A stretch of 64,000 bases of DNA from Candidatus Galacturonatibacter soehngenii (GTDB taxonomy: Bacteria; Bacillota; Clostridia; Lachnospirales; Lachnospiraceae). Within the stretch, counting starts at the first letter, position 1. Each line of letters starts with the position of its first letter. Both the position numbers and the translations under genes were made by a program. Shown here piece after piece: positions 51,862-60,055 of the stretch. The stretch is from NCBI RefSeq assembly GCF_008830185.1, contig NZ_WAGX01000008.1, forward strand, positions 186,001 to 250,000. Direction: 5' to 3'. The notes below the pieces were generated by a model, which was given only the letters and a program-made list of their open reading frames with translations, searched no databases and was not told the DNA's origin.

Positions 51862-52548
51862 ATGATAGAACTGGAAAATGTAAGTAAGACTTATTCTTCT
51901 GGAACACCTGCAATTAACGGAATAAGTCTTAGTATTGAAAAAGGTGAATTTGTCTTTATTGTTGGCAGTAGTGGCTCTGGAAAATCTACCCTAATCAAAC
52001 TACTATTAAAAGAATTAGAGCCAACAACAGGAAAGATAACAGTTAATAATAAAAATCTTGGACGTTTAAAGAGAAGACAAATTCCTAAATTTAGAAGAGA
52101 ACTTGGAGTAGTGTTTCAAGATTTTAGATTGTTGAAGGATCGAAATGTATATGAAAATGTAGCGTTTGCACAACGTGTGATTCAAATACCTACAAAAAAC
52201 ATTAAAAGACAGGTGCCTGCTATGCTTTCTATGGTAGGACTTGCTGAAAAATATAAAGCAAATCCGAAAGAATTATCAGGTGGTGAGCAACAAAGAGTTG
52301 CTTTGGCAAGAGCCTTAGTGAACAAACCTTCTATCCTATTGGCAGATGAGCCTACTGGTAATTTAGATCCTAAAAACTCATGGGAAATTATGAAACTTCT
52401 AGAAGAAGCAAACCAAAGAGGAACTACAGTTCTTGTGGTTACACACAATAGAGAAATCGTTGATGCAATGCAAAAACGCGTGATTACGATGCAAAAAGGC
52501 GTAATTGTAAGTGACGAGCAAAAAGGTGGGTACGCTTATGAGAATTAG
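51862..52548 (+). CDS. ftsE: Cell-division ABC transporter ATPase FtsE
   Basis: A 228-residue ABC ATPase. Walker A GSSGSGKST (~35-43), Q-loop VFQDFRLL, signature LSGGEQQRVALARAL (~138), Walker B ILLADEPTGNLD and the switch His in VVTHNRE are all intact. FtsE drives FtsX to activate periseptal murein hydrolases, coupling division and wall cleavage. AAGGAG precedes the ATG. Its end overlaps ftsX by 11 nt, as usual for this pair. Confidence 0.95.
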   Translation: MIELENVSKTYSSGTPAINGISLSIEKGEFVFIVGSSGSGKSTLIKLLLKELEPTTGKITVNNKNLGRLKRRQIPKFRRELGVVFQDFRLLKDRNVYENVAFAQRVIQIPTKNIKRQVPAMLSMVGLAEKYKANPKELSGGEQQRVALARALVNKPSILLADEPTGNLDPKNSWEIMKLLEEANQRGTTVLVVTHNREIVDAMQKRVITMQKGVIVSDEQKGGYAYEN

Positions 52549-53446
52549 TTCAATTGCATATAGTTTAAAACAAGGAATAAAAAATATTGTAAGAAATAAG
52601 ATGTTTTCTCTTGCATCGATTGCAACTATGGCAGCCTGTATATTTTTGTTAGGTTTATTTTATGCAGTTGTAGCCAATTTTCAGCATATTGTAAAATCAG
52701 CTGAGGAAGGTGTTTCTATTACCGTTTTCTTTGACGAAGGAATCACACAGGAGCAAATAGATGCAATAGGAAACGAAATAGGAAAACGAGTAGAAGTTTC
52801 AAAATATAATTATATTTCAGAGGATGATGCTTGGCAAGCGGCGATTAATGACTACTTTGGTGGAGATGAAAGTGTAGCATCGAGCTTTGAAGGGGACAAT
52901 CCTCTTGTTGGGTCTTCAAGTTATGAAATTTATTTAAATGATGTATCAATGCAAAAGGCGTTGGTTACCTATCTGGAATCGTTAGACGGAGTACGTCAAG
53001 TAAATCGTTCTGAAATAGTAGCCGATATGCTGACTAACTTCAATGTATTGGTTGGATACATATCTTTAGCAATTATTATTATTTTGCTTGCAGTAGCAGT
53101 TTTTCTTATCAGTAACACAGTAACGATTGGTATTGCGGTACGAAGAGAAGAGATATCCATTATGAAATTAATTGGAGCAACTGATTTCTTTGTAAGGGCT
53201 CCATTTATTGTGGAAGGTATCTTAATTGGCTTGATTGGTTCATGTATACCATTAATCGCTCTTTATTATATGTACCGAAATATTATTCAGTTAGTGACTG
53301 AAAGATTTAAAATATTACAGGGTGTCTTAACTTTTCTACCTGTTAATTCAGTGTTTGAAATATTGACCCCAGTTTCCTTATTAATTGGAATTGGAATTGG
53401 ATTCCTTGGTAGTTTCATTACAATACGTAAACATTTGAAAGTTTAG
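52538..53446 (+). CDS. ftsX: Cell-division permease-like protein FtsX
   Basis: A 302-residue membrane protein with the FtsX layout. TM1 (~22-46) is followed by an extracytoplasmic domain of ~130 residues (contains ISEDDAWQAAINDYFG, YEIYLNDVS), then three TM segments (VGYISLAIIIILLAVAVFLI; an amphipathic loop RREEISIMKLIGATDFFVR; and two C-terminal TM). The loop motif with K-L-I-G-A-T is characteristic. The large loop binds PcsB/EnvC-like partners. I chose the ATG at 52538, behind AAAGGTGGG; a longer frame runs inside ftsE. Confidence 0.94.
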   Translation: MRISSIAYSLKQGIKNIVRNKMFSLASIATMAACIFLLGLFYAVVANFQHIVKSAEEGVSITVFFDEGITQEQIDAIGNEIGKRVEVSKYNYISEDDAWQAAINDYFGGDESVASSFEGDNPLVGSSSYEIYLNDVSMQKALVTYLESLDGVRQVNRSEIVADMLTNFNVLVGYISLAIIIILLAVAVFLISNTVTIGIAVRREEISIMKLIGATDFFVRAPFIVEGILIGLIGSCIPLIALYYMYRNIIQLVTERFKILQGVLTFLPVNSVFEILTPVSLLIGIGIGFLGSFITIRKHLKV

Positions 53447-53454
53447 GTGGTGCC

Positions 53455-54723
53455 ATGAAGAAGTATATGAAATATATGGTAATTATACTTACTTTTACTA
53501 TCGGACTTCAAGCGAACTTTTTTACCTTTGTAACAAGTGCCAAATCTTCCTCACAAGTGCAAATGGAGAAGGAACAGCTTGAACAAGAACTTGAAAATGC
53601 AAATTCTGAATCTGAAGATTTAAAATCCGGATTAGAGAATACGCAAAAAGCAATCGACGCTCTTTCGAAAAAAAAGAGTAATATGGAGAGCTATGTTAAA
53701 GAACTAGATAGCCAGTTAAATGAAATATTAGATAACATGAAAAAAATAGAACAGCAGATAGAAGAAAAAGAAGAGGAAATCGACCAAACCACAAAAGAGC
53801 TTTTGCAAGCACAAAAAGAGGAAGAACAACAGTATGATTCTATGAAAAAAAGAATTAAATTCATGTATGAAAACGGAAATGTCGCATATATTGAATTGAT
53901 TCTTCAATCCAAATCTTTGTCTCAATTACTTAATGCAGCTGAGTATATCCAAAAGATATCGGAATACGATAGAGAACTGCTCGACGAATATAAGAAAACG
54001 ATAGAGTTTATAGCCACAGCCAAAGAAAAGCTAGAAATTGAAAAAGTGGAATTGGCTGATTTAAAAGCAGAGACCGAAACAAAAAAAGCGGAAGTATCTG
54101 ATTTAATTGATGCGAAGTCAACCCAAATTGCAAAATACGAAAGCGACATTTTGTCGGCAAAAGAATTAGAAGATGATTATGAGGCTGATATCAAAGCTCA
54201 AAATGCAGTGATTGCAGCACTTGAAGCTTCTGTAGCAGCTAAAAAAGCAGAGATTAAAAGGCTTGCAGAGGCAGAAAATCAGGCAAATGCCAATCAACAG
54301 ACAAAAGTAAATATAACTACAACTTATGACGGTGGTACATTTACATGGCCATGTCCTTCAAGTAAGAGGATAAGTAGTGATTATGGAAATCGTCTACATC
54401 CAATTCTTAATGTAAACAAATTTCATAATGGAATTGATATTGCGGCACCAACGGGAAGTTCAATTGTAGCAGCATACACAGGAACTGTTGTTGGAGCAGG
54501 GTATAATTCTTCCATGGGTAATTATGTAATGATTGACCATGGCGATGAATTATACACAATATACATGCATGCTTCAGCACTATATGTTTCTACTGGACAG
54601 AATGTGAACAAGGGAGATTCTATAGCAGCAGTAGGAACGACAGGAAGATCAACAGGACCGCATTTGCATTTTGGAGTCCGTTTAAACGGAAGTTATGTAA
54701 ATCCGCGTAACTATGTGGGCTAA
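53455..54723 (+). CDS. PcsB/EnvC-like murein hydrolase or activator (coiled coil + M23 domain)
   Basis: A 422-residue secreted protein. A signal peptide (~1-29, ending FVTSA-KS) is followed by long coiled-coil regions (~30-265) rich in E, K, L and Q, typical of partners of FtsX. The C-terminal LytM/peptidase M23 domain holds the Zn ligands: KFHNGIDIA (His324, Asp328) and HLHFG (His403, His405). The M23 residues are complete, so it may be active rather than a degenerate EnvC-type activator. It starts 8 nt after ftsX; functional analogy is to PcsB of streptococci or CwlO of Bacillus. Confidence 0.9.
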   Translation: MKKYMKYMVIILTFTIGLQANFFTFVTSAKSSSQVQMEKEQLEQELENANSESEDLKSGLENTQKAIDALSKKKSNMESYVKELDSQLNEILDNMKKIEQQIEEKEEEIDQTTKELLQAQKEEEQQYDSMKKRIKFMYENGNVAYIELILQSKSLSQLLNAAEYIQKISEYDRELLDEYKKTIEFIATAKEKLEIEKVELADLKAETETKKAEVSDLIDAKSTQIAKYESDILSAKELEDDYEADIKAQNAVIAALEASVAAKKAEIKRLAEAENQANANQQTKVNITTTYDGGTFTWPCPSSKRISSDYGNRLHPILNVNKFHNGIDIAAPTGSSIVAAYTGTVVGAGYNSSMGNYVMIDHGDELYTIYMHASALYVSTGQNVNKGDSIAAVGTTGRSTGPHLHFGVRLNGSYVNPRNYVG

Positions 54724-54749
54724 TAATAATCAGGCAAAGGAAGGTCATC

Positions 54750-55997
54750 GTGGAAGATAATAAAAAATTTATAAAAGGTTTTTTAGGCGGATTATTTACC
54801 GCTACATGCGTGTTAGCAATCGTAGTATTCATATATAAATATACTGATTTAGATGTTAACCTAAGTAGGGCTAGTCTGGTAAGCAATACATCAAATGATG
54901 CTGACACGAAAGAAGTGGGAAGTAAGGCTGTTGATAGTAAGATTAGCGTTATAAAACAAATCATTGACAAGTATTATCTAGAAGAAGTACATGAAACAGA
55001 TTTGGTAGAAGGAATGTATAAAGGATTGGTTGATGGATTAGGAGACCCTTATTCTGTATACTACACCAAGGATGAGTTTCAAAGCTTGATGGAAAGTACA
55101 AACGGTGTATATTGTGGTATTGGTGTAACGGTTTCACAAGATGCAAATACAGGTATTATTACCTTGGTAAAGCCATTTGAAAATAGCCCTGGATTAAAGG
55201 CAGGCATATTACCGGGAGATATTCTTTATATGGTAGATGACACAGAAGTAACAGGTATGGAGCTTTCCAGTGTAGTTGCCATGATTAAAGGAGAAGAAGG
55301 AACCACTGTCAATTTAACCATCATTCGTGAAGGAGAACGTGATAACATTGAACTAACAGTGGAAAGGCAGCAGATTGAAATTCCCACAATTAGCTATGAG
55401 GTGCTGAAAAATAATATAGGCTATATTAATATCAGTGAATTTGATACGGTGACGCAGCCACAGTTCATCAATGCGTTAGAAGATTTGAAAAATCAAGGAA
55501 TTGCGGGACTTATTGTTGATTTAAGAAATAACCCAGGTGGCAATTTGGATGTTGTTAATAATATACTCGATCAGATTCTACCAGAAGGTATGATTGTGTA
55601 TACAGAAGATAAGTATGGAAACAAAGAAGAGTATAAATCCGATGAAGAGCACCAGTTTACGAAACCGTTAGCGGTATTGATTAACGGAAATAGCGCAAGT
55701 GCTTCGGAGATATTTGCTGGCGCGGTCAAAGATTATGGCATTGGTACATTAGTTGGAACAAAGACTTTTGGAAAAGGAATTGTACAACGCTTAATTGAAC
55801 TTGGTGATGGTACTGCGATGAAATTGACCATTTCGAAATATTATACGCCAAATGGGTATAATATTCATAAGATAGGTATTGAACCAGATGTCTTGATTGA
55901 ATTAGATGAAGCATTAAAAATGCAAGCAATCATTACTCATGACGAAGATAATCAACTTCAAAAAGCGATTGAGATTATTGAAGAAAAATTACATTAA
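54750..55997 (+). CDS. C-terminal processing peptidase (S41 family)
   Basis: A 415-residue serine peptidase. N-terminal TM (~8-30), a small helical part (~60-95), a PDZ domain (~100-185, GLKAGILPGDILYMVDD) and the S41 domain follow. Ser317 and Lys342, 25 residues apart as in family relatives, lie in NGNSASASE and TKTFGKGIVQ; the substrate-binding EFDTVTQPQF loop is also present. The start is GTG at 54750, behind AAAGGAAGG. CtpA/B-type enzymes trim the C-termini of exported proteins. Position after the FtsEX-PcsB-like genes suggests control of wall hydrolases. Confidence 0.93.
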   Translation: MEDNKKFIKGFLGGLFTATCVLAIVVFIYKYTDLDVNLSRASLVSNTSNDADTKEVGSKAVDSKISVIKQIIDKYYLEEVHETDLVEGMYKGLVDGLGDPYSVYYTKDEFQSLMESTNGVYCGIGVTVSQDANTGIITLVKPFENSPGLKAGILPGDILYMVDDTEVTGMELSSVVAMIKGEEGTTVNLTIIREGERDNIELTVERQQIEIPTISYEVLKNNIGYINISEFDTVTQPQFINALEDLKNQGIAGLIVDLRNNPGGNLDVVNNILDQILPEGMIVYTEDKYGNKEEYKSDEEHQFTKPLAVLINGNSASASEIFAGAVKDYGIGTLVGTKTFGKGIVQRLIELGDGTAMKLTISKYYTPNGYNIHKIGIEPDVLIELDEALKMQAIITHDEDNQLQKAIEIIEEKLH

Positions 55998-56026
55998 AGT
56001 ATGGTTATCGTATCACCGTGCAGTAG

Positions 56027-56075
56027 AATACAAAGCAGTCTATGCAAGTTTTTGCTTGTTTAGGTGCTTTGTATT
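56027..56075 (+). terminator. Long-loop hairpin after the S41 gene
   Basis: A perfect 11-bp stem AATACAAAGCA (56027-56037) / TGCTTTGTATT (56065-56075) with an inner CAAG/CTTG stem. No T-run follows, so the terminator function is uncertain. Confidence 0.45.
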
Positions 56076-56178
56076 TGTATTTGCTGTATATGACGCTTTG
56101 ACTTAACAGGAAGTAAAGTAAGTTTAGTATGCATGGATGAGGGAAAAAGAAAAACAGTTAGATAGAAAGGTAACTACT

Positions 56179-57039
56179 ATGTGGATAGCAGATGGATGGA
56201 AAGATTATGAAGTGATAGATACCGCTAGCGGTGAAAAATTAGAACGATGGGGAAAGTATATTTTAGTGCGTCCAGATCCACAAGTGATTTGGGATACTCC
56301 AAAGAACAATAAAGGATGGAAGAAAATGAACGGGCACTATCACAGAAGTGTGAAAGGTGGCGGTGAGTGGGAATTTTTTGATTTACCACAACAATGGACG
56401 ATTGGATACAAAGGATTAACTTTCAATCTAAAGCCGTTTAGCTTTAAACATACAGGTCTATTTCCTGAACAAGCAACCAATTGGGACTGGTTTGGTAATA
56501 AAATAAAAGAAGCAAAAAGACCAATTAAAGTGTTGAATTTATTTGCTTATACAGGAGGGGCAACGCTTGCCGCGGCAAAAGCAGGCGCACAAGTGACTCA
56601 TGTAGATGCTTCAAAGGGTATGGTAGGATGGGCGAAAGAAAATGCAGCGTCTTCAGGATTGGAGGATGCACCGATTCGCTGGATTGTAGATGATTGTGTG
56701 AAATTTGTTGAACGTGAAATAAGAAGAGGGAATCGTTACGATGCTATAATTATGGATCCACCATCCTATGGAAGAGGACCTAAAGGCGAAATATGGAAGA
56801 TTGAAGAGGCGATACATCCTCTTATTAAGTTATGTTCACAGCTTCTCTCTGATAAACCACTGTTCTTTTTGATTAATTCTTATACAACTGGGCTTGCTCC
56901 AGCTGTACTCAGCTATATGCTTTCGGTTGAATTAAAAAGATTTCATGGTAGCGTAGAAGCTTCAGAAGTGGGATTACCAGTTACGCAGACGGGTCTGGTT
57001 CTTCCTTGCGGTGCATCTGGGCGTTGGGAAGCCAGATAA
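56179..57039 (+). CDS. Class I SAM-dependent methyltransferase, RlmI/RlmK-like
   Basis: A 286-residue RNA-methyltransferase-like protein. SAM-binding motif LNLFAYTGGATLAAAKAGA (~127-145), acidic pair VTHVDAS, and catalytic region AIIMDPPSYGRGPKGEIWKI as in RlmI/RlmK-type rRNA methyltransferases. No PUA domain is visible at the N-terminus; it has instead a ~100-residue beta-rich region (WGKYILVRPDPQ). Proposed role: rRNA or other RNA base methylation. I chose the ATG at 56179, 8 nt after AGAAAGG; an upstream ATG at 56137 lacks a site. Confidence 0.87.
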   Translation: MWIADGWKDYEVIDTASGEKLERWGKYILVRPDPQVIWDTPKNNKGWKKMNGHYHRSVKGGGEWEFFDLPQQWTIGYKGLTFNLKPFSFKHTGLFPEQATNWDWFGNKIKEAKRPIKVLNLFAYTGGATLAAAKAGAQVTHVDASKGMVGWAKENAASSGLEDAPIRWIVDDCVKFVEREIRRGNRYDAIIMDPPSYGRGPKGEIWKIEEAIHPLIKLCSQLLSDKPLFFLINSYTTGLAPAVLSYMLSVELKRFHGSVEASEVGLPVTQTGLVLPCGASGRWEAR

Positions 57040-57069
57040 ATAATTTGTGCAATTTTTACATCTCATTCG

Positions 57070-57101
57070 AAAAAGAGAAGGAATCACCCCTTCTCTTTTT
57101 G
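57070..57101 (+). terminator. Rho-independent terminator
   Basis: A perfect 12-bp stem AAAAAGAGAAGG (57070-57081) / CCTTCTCTTTTT (57089-57100) with T-run. Confidence 0.85.
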
Positions 57102-57102
57102 C

Positions 57103-57131
57103 TTGACATAGGTAATGTTCTTGTGTAAATT
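57103..57131 (+). promoter_or_regulatory. Promoter of the GT39-like gene
   Basis: A perfect TTGACA (57103-57108), 17-bp spacer and TAAATT (57126-57131), directly behind the previous terminator. Confidence 0.6.
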
Positions 57132-57157
57132 ATAAGTGCGGTAAAAGGAGAACACTT

Positions 57158-58711
57158 ATGGAAAAAATAAAAAAAATAGTAAAGAAACAACAATATATAG
57201 TAGTATTTGTACTTATTTTAATAGGAAGTCTGGCTAGATTACTCTTTTTATCATCCTATCCAGGGGGTGTGTCTCAGGATGAAGCATTTAGTGCTTACGA
57301 TGCATTTTCTTTAGCTAATTATGGAGTCGATTGTTTTGGGTATCGTTTTCCAGTTTACAATACGAGCTGGGGAAGTGGAATGAGTGCACTATATAGCTGG
57401 TTAAGTATTCCTTTTATTAAGCTTTTTGGATTAAATATGTGGTCGGTGCGATTGGCACAGTCACTTTTAGGTATCATATCGCTCGTAGTTTTATATCTTC
57501 TAATGAAGAAAGTAACAAATGATAAGATTGCCTTCATCACACTTTTTTTATTTGCAATCAGTCCATGGCACATTGTTATGGTAAGGTGGGGGCTAGATTC
57601 TGCAACCACACCCGCATTCTTATTGCTTGCTATGTATTTTTTTGTACTTGGACTTGAACGAGAAAACTATTTACTTTTATCCGCTGTCTTTTATGGATTG
57701 TCACTTTATTGTTATGCTTTCTTATGGACGTTGTTGCCTTTTATCTTACTTTTTCAGATAGGGTATGCGTATGTTCATAAAAAAATAAAGTTTTCCTATA
57801 TAAGTATAGGGGCGGCTATTATCATATTATTATTTGCACTACCCCTAATGCTTTTTTTACTTGTCAATTATGATATAGTAGGAGAGATAAAGACATCTTT
57901 TATTTCCATTCCTAAGATTGCGTATTTTCGCAGTGGTGAAGTTGGTTCTGGTGGGTTTATGGGAAAACTTTATTCCTATTATAGAGTATTATTTTTGCAA
58001 GATGACGGAAACATTTGGAACAGCGTCCCAGAATATGGTATTCATTATAAATTTGGACTTGTTTTTGTATTTGTAGGGTTGTTCTATTCACTTTGGAATT
58101 GTTTGATAAACTTAAAGAATAAAAGTTATAACCCATTTATCTATGTGATATTTCAATTTTTAATAGGAAGTTTTGCGGCCTTGGTTGTTGATAAATGCGA
58201 TATTAATAAGCTTAACCTACTTCATATCCCTACAATTGCCTTTGCGGGTATTGGTATTTATAAACTGTGTAAAGTAATTGGAAAATACACCATTTATTTG
58301 GTTCTTGTCATATACTTAGTTGGCTTTGGCTTTTTTGAATATTCTTACTTTACAAGTTACAATGAATTAATTTCAAAAGAATTTAATGCAGGTCTCATGG
58401 AAGCGGTTGAATTTGCTATGGATATTACACGAGGTACAATATGCGTTACGGACAAGGCGTATCATTCACAGGTAATGCTTGCATCCCAAATTCCTACACC
58501 AGAATATTTAGATACCGTTGTTTATACAAACTATCCTTCGATTTGGTTGGAGGTGGCATCGTTTGGTAGATTTGAATTCCAAGAAAAAGAAATCCTTCCT
58601 AAGTTATCAGAAGATAAAGTATATATTTGGGAAAGCAGCCAGGTCGATTACTTTAAAAGGCTGGAGTACCAGGTAAAAGAATTTGATAATTTTATAGTTG
58701 CATATAAATAG
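57158..58711 (+). CDS. GT39/ArnT-like membrane glycosyltransferase
   Basis: A 517-residue GT-C protein with ~11 TM segments. The first extracytoplasmic loop has PGGVSQDEAFSAYDAF, the Asp-Glu catalytic/metal pair of PMT/ArnT-type enzymes, followed by RFPVYNTSWGSGMSALY. IVLVRWGLDSATTPAFLLL-like residues, here MVRWGLDSATTPAFLLL, match the next conserved loop. The C-terminal ~110 residues are soluble. AAAAGGAGAAC precedes the ATG. The acceptor (lipid or protein) is unknown. It stands apart from the main glycan cluster. Confidence 0.85.
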   Translation: MEKIKKIVKKQQYIVVFVLILIGSLARLLFLSSYPGGVSQDEAFSAYDAFSLANYGVDCFGYRFPVYNTSWGSGMSALYSWLSIPFIKLFGLNMWSVRLAQSLLGIISLVVLYLLMKKVTNDKIAFITLFLFAISPWHIVMVRWGLDSATTPAFLLLAMYFFVLGLERENYLLLSAVFYGLSLYCYAFLWTLLPFILLFQIGYAYVHKKIKFSYISIGAAIIILLFALPLMLFLLVNYDIVGEIKTSFISIPKIAYFRSGEVGSGGFMGKLYSYYRVLFLQDDGNIWNSVPEYGIHYKFGLVFVFVGLFYSLWNCLINLKNKSYNPFIYVIFQFLIGSFAALVVDKCDINKLNLLHIPTIAFAGIGIYKLCKVIGKYTIYLVLVIYLVGFGFFEYSYFTSYNELISKEFNAGLMEAVEFAMDITRGTICVTDKAYHSQVMLASQIPTPEYLDTVVYTNYPSIWLEVASFGRFEFQEKEILPKLSEDKVYIWESSQVDYFKRLEYQVKEFDNFIVAYK

Positions 58712-58725
58712 AAAGTAGGTTGCAA

Positions 58726-59280
58726 ATGAAAAAAATAATAAATTTTATTCTATTTCAGTTAATTGCATTTATATTGGGATGGCTGCTATACATTGCAATG
58801 ATTCAGATAGGAATATTTGATTTTATTGGAGTATATTTTTATAAAACTATATTAATATTAATTATTACTGGAACAATACTTCTCATAGCCGAATTGTTAT
58901 GCAAACATTTTTGGAGATGTGCGCCGTTTGATTACAAAGATGTTATAATTTCATTTGTGTTATTTATGAGTATTAATATGGTATGGCTTTCTACTGTTGT
59001 GGTTTCTTTGGATCGTTCCTTATCGGTGTTTGTACTTTCGTATTTGGAACAAGAAGATCGTAGTTACAGTGAAACAGAGTTAAATGAAGTGTTTCAAGAG
59101 GTGTTTATTGAAAAATATGAGATGCTTGATCGAAGGTTTTGGGAACAGTTGGAATCGGGAAACATTAAAGAGGATGAAAATGGCTATCAGTTGACCAAAC
59201 GAGGTAAGCTACTAGTTGATTTGTTTAAAGTGGTAGGGAACACCTATAAAGTTGACACACGATTTATTGAGCCAGAATAA
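58726..59280 (+). CDS. Unrecognised membrane protein following the GT39-like gene
   Basis: A 184-residue protein. Three TM segments (~7-27, 37-57, ~75-97) are followed by a soluble ~85-residue C-terminal domain (LEQEDRSYSETELNEVFQEV, FWEQLESGNIKEDENGYQLT). I do not recognise the family. I chose ATG at 58726, 14 nt after the GT39-like gene, with AGTAGGTTG upstream; TTG at 58720 is possible. Likely works with the GT39-like protein. Confidence 0.75.
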   Translation: MKKIINFILFQLIAFILGWLLYIAMIQIGIFDFIGVYFYKTILILIITGTILLIAELLCKHFWRCAPFDYKDVIISFVLFMSINMVWLSTVVVSLDRSLSVFVLSYLEQEDRSYSETELNEVFQEVFIEKYEMLDRRFWEQLESGNIKEDENGYQLTKRGKLLVDLFKVVGNTYKVDTRFIEPE

Positions 59281-59362
59281 CAGTTAGAGTTTAGCCATTT
59301 CTAGATAAATTTTAAGGGAATGGCTAAACATAATATAAAATATAAAAAAATTAAAAAAATCC
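59281..59362. other. Gap before the rpsJ promoter
   Basis: Holds a perfect 11-bp inverted repeat GTTTAGCCATT (59289-59299) / AATGGCTAAAC (59319-59329), without a T-run, then an A/T-rich stretch that may be an UP element for the strong rpsJ promoter. Confidence 0.5.
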
Positions 59363-59391
59363 TTGCAAATAGTAAAAGATTCATGTATACT
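59363..59391 (+). promoter_or_regulatory. Promoter of the S10 ribosomal-protein operon
   Basis: TTGCAA (59363-59368), 17-bp spacer, TATACT (59386-59391), preceded by an A-rich block (UP-like). Start site ~59398, leaving a leader of about 225 nt before rpsJ. Confidence 0.8.
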
Positions 59392-59397
59392 ATCTAA

Positions 59398-59624
59398 TGT
59401 TGTGACATTGATAGCGTAGAAGCGTGAGGTTGCTACCATATGGTAGGTTTTCCGTGGAGCGAATGTCAAGTTAAGAAACTGGCGACAAGTCACTGTATAA
59501 TCTAAAATGTCCATGAAATAGTGGAAACAACGTGCTGGTATCATGTGATACACACGGGAGAGTGTACAGTCACCGCTTGTCGTACTTCGAATTAATAAAG
59601 TGCGAAAAGGAGGCGACTTTTTTT
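59398..59624 (+). ncRNA. Structured 5' leader of the S10 operon (candidate autoregulatory element)
   Basis: Two pairing domains are visible. Domain 1: TGACATT (59403-59409)/AATGTCA (59462-59468) enclosing CTACC-ATAT-GGTAG (59433-59446). Domain 2: CGACAAG (59483-59489)/CTTGTCG (59576-59582), then ACTGT (59492-59496)/ACAGT (59566-59570), enclosing three arms: GTATC/GATAC (59538-59551), ACAC/GTGT (59552-59565) and CCAT/GTGG (59511-59524). Several helices abut without linkers. A long-distance rival pairing GTCG (59579-59582)/CGAC (59614-59617) spans the ribosome site and is followed by seven T. In other bacteria S10-operon leaders are bound by L4; this one is not recognised by me as a known Rfam family. 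Confidence 0.6.
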
Positions 59625-59942
59625 ATGGCAAGTCAAGTAATGAGAATCACATTGAAAGCTTACGATCATCAGTTAATCGATCAGTCAGCTAAAAAGATCA
59701 TCGAAACTGTAAAGAAGAACGGATCTCAGGTGAGTGGACCTGTACCATTACCTACTAAGAAGGAAGTAGTAACTATTCTTAGAGCGGTTCACAAATACAA
59801 AGATTCTAGAGAACAGTTCGAACAAAGAACTCATAAGAGACTTATCGATATTGTAACACCAACTCAGAAAACAGTTGATGCATTATCAAGATTAGAAATG
59901 CCAGCTGGTGTTTATATCGATATCAAAATGAAACAAAAATAA
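59625..59942 (+). CDS. rpsJ: 30S ribosomal protein S10
   Basis: A 105-residue S10 (uS10), part of the 30S head near the tRNA A/P sites, also the NusB partner in antitermination. The sequence [40 protein letters not shown] and [20 protein letters not shown] is nearly invariant. I chose the ATG at 59625, behind AAAGGAGG (59606-59613) and a run of T; the open frame extends into the leader. It opens the S10 operon. Confidence 0.97.
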   Translation: MASQVMRITLKAYDHQLIDQSAKKIIETVKKNGSQVSGPVPLPTKKEVVTILRAVHKYKDSREQFEQRTHKRLIDIVTPTQKTVDALSRLEMPAGVYIDIKMKQK

Positions 59943-60008
59943 CACGAAGTATCCTGAAGGGTTAATATAGAAGTAACGAAAGTTCCACTTATATAACTGT
60001 TCTAGGAT

Positions 60009-60027
60009 GATTGCCAAAAAGGCAATC
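60009..60027 (+). other. Hairpin between rpsJ and rplC
   Basis: GATTGCC-AAAAA-GGCAATC (7-bp stem) in the 113-nt gap before rplC, ~20 nt upstream of its ribosome site. No T-run; could be a processing site or attenuator. Confidence 0.45.
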
Positions 60028-60055
60028 CGCTGTAGAGAAAACAGGAGGTAAGAAA

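Noticed and set aside
59579-59624. Classical intrinsic terminator in front of rpsJ
   Set aside because: The GTCG/CGAC and TTCG/CGAA pairings are only 4 bp each with large loops; kept only as a speculative alternative fold in the leader.
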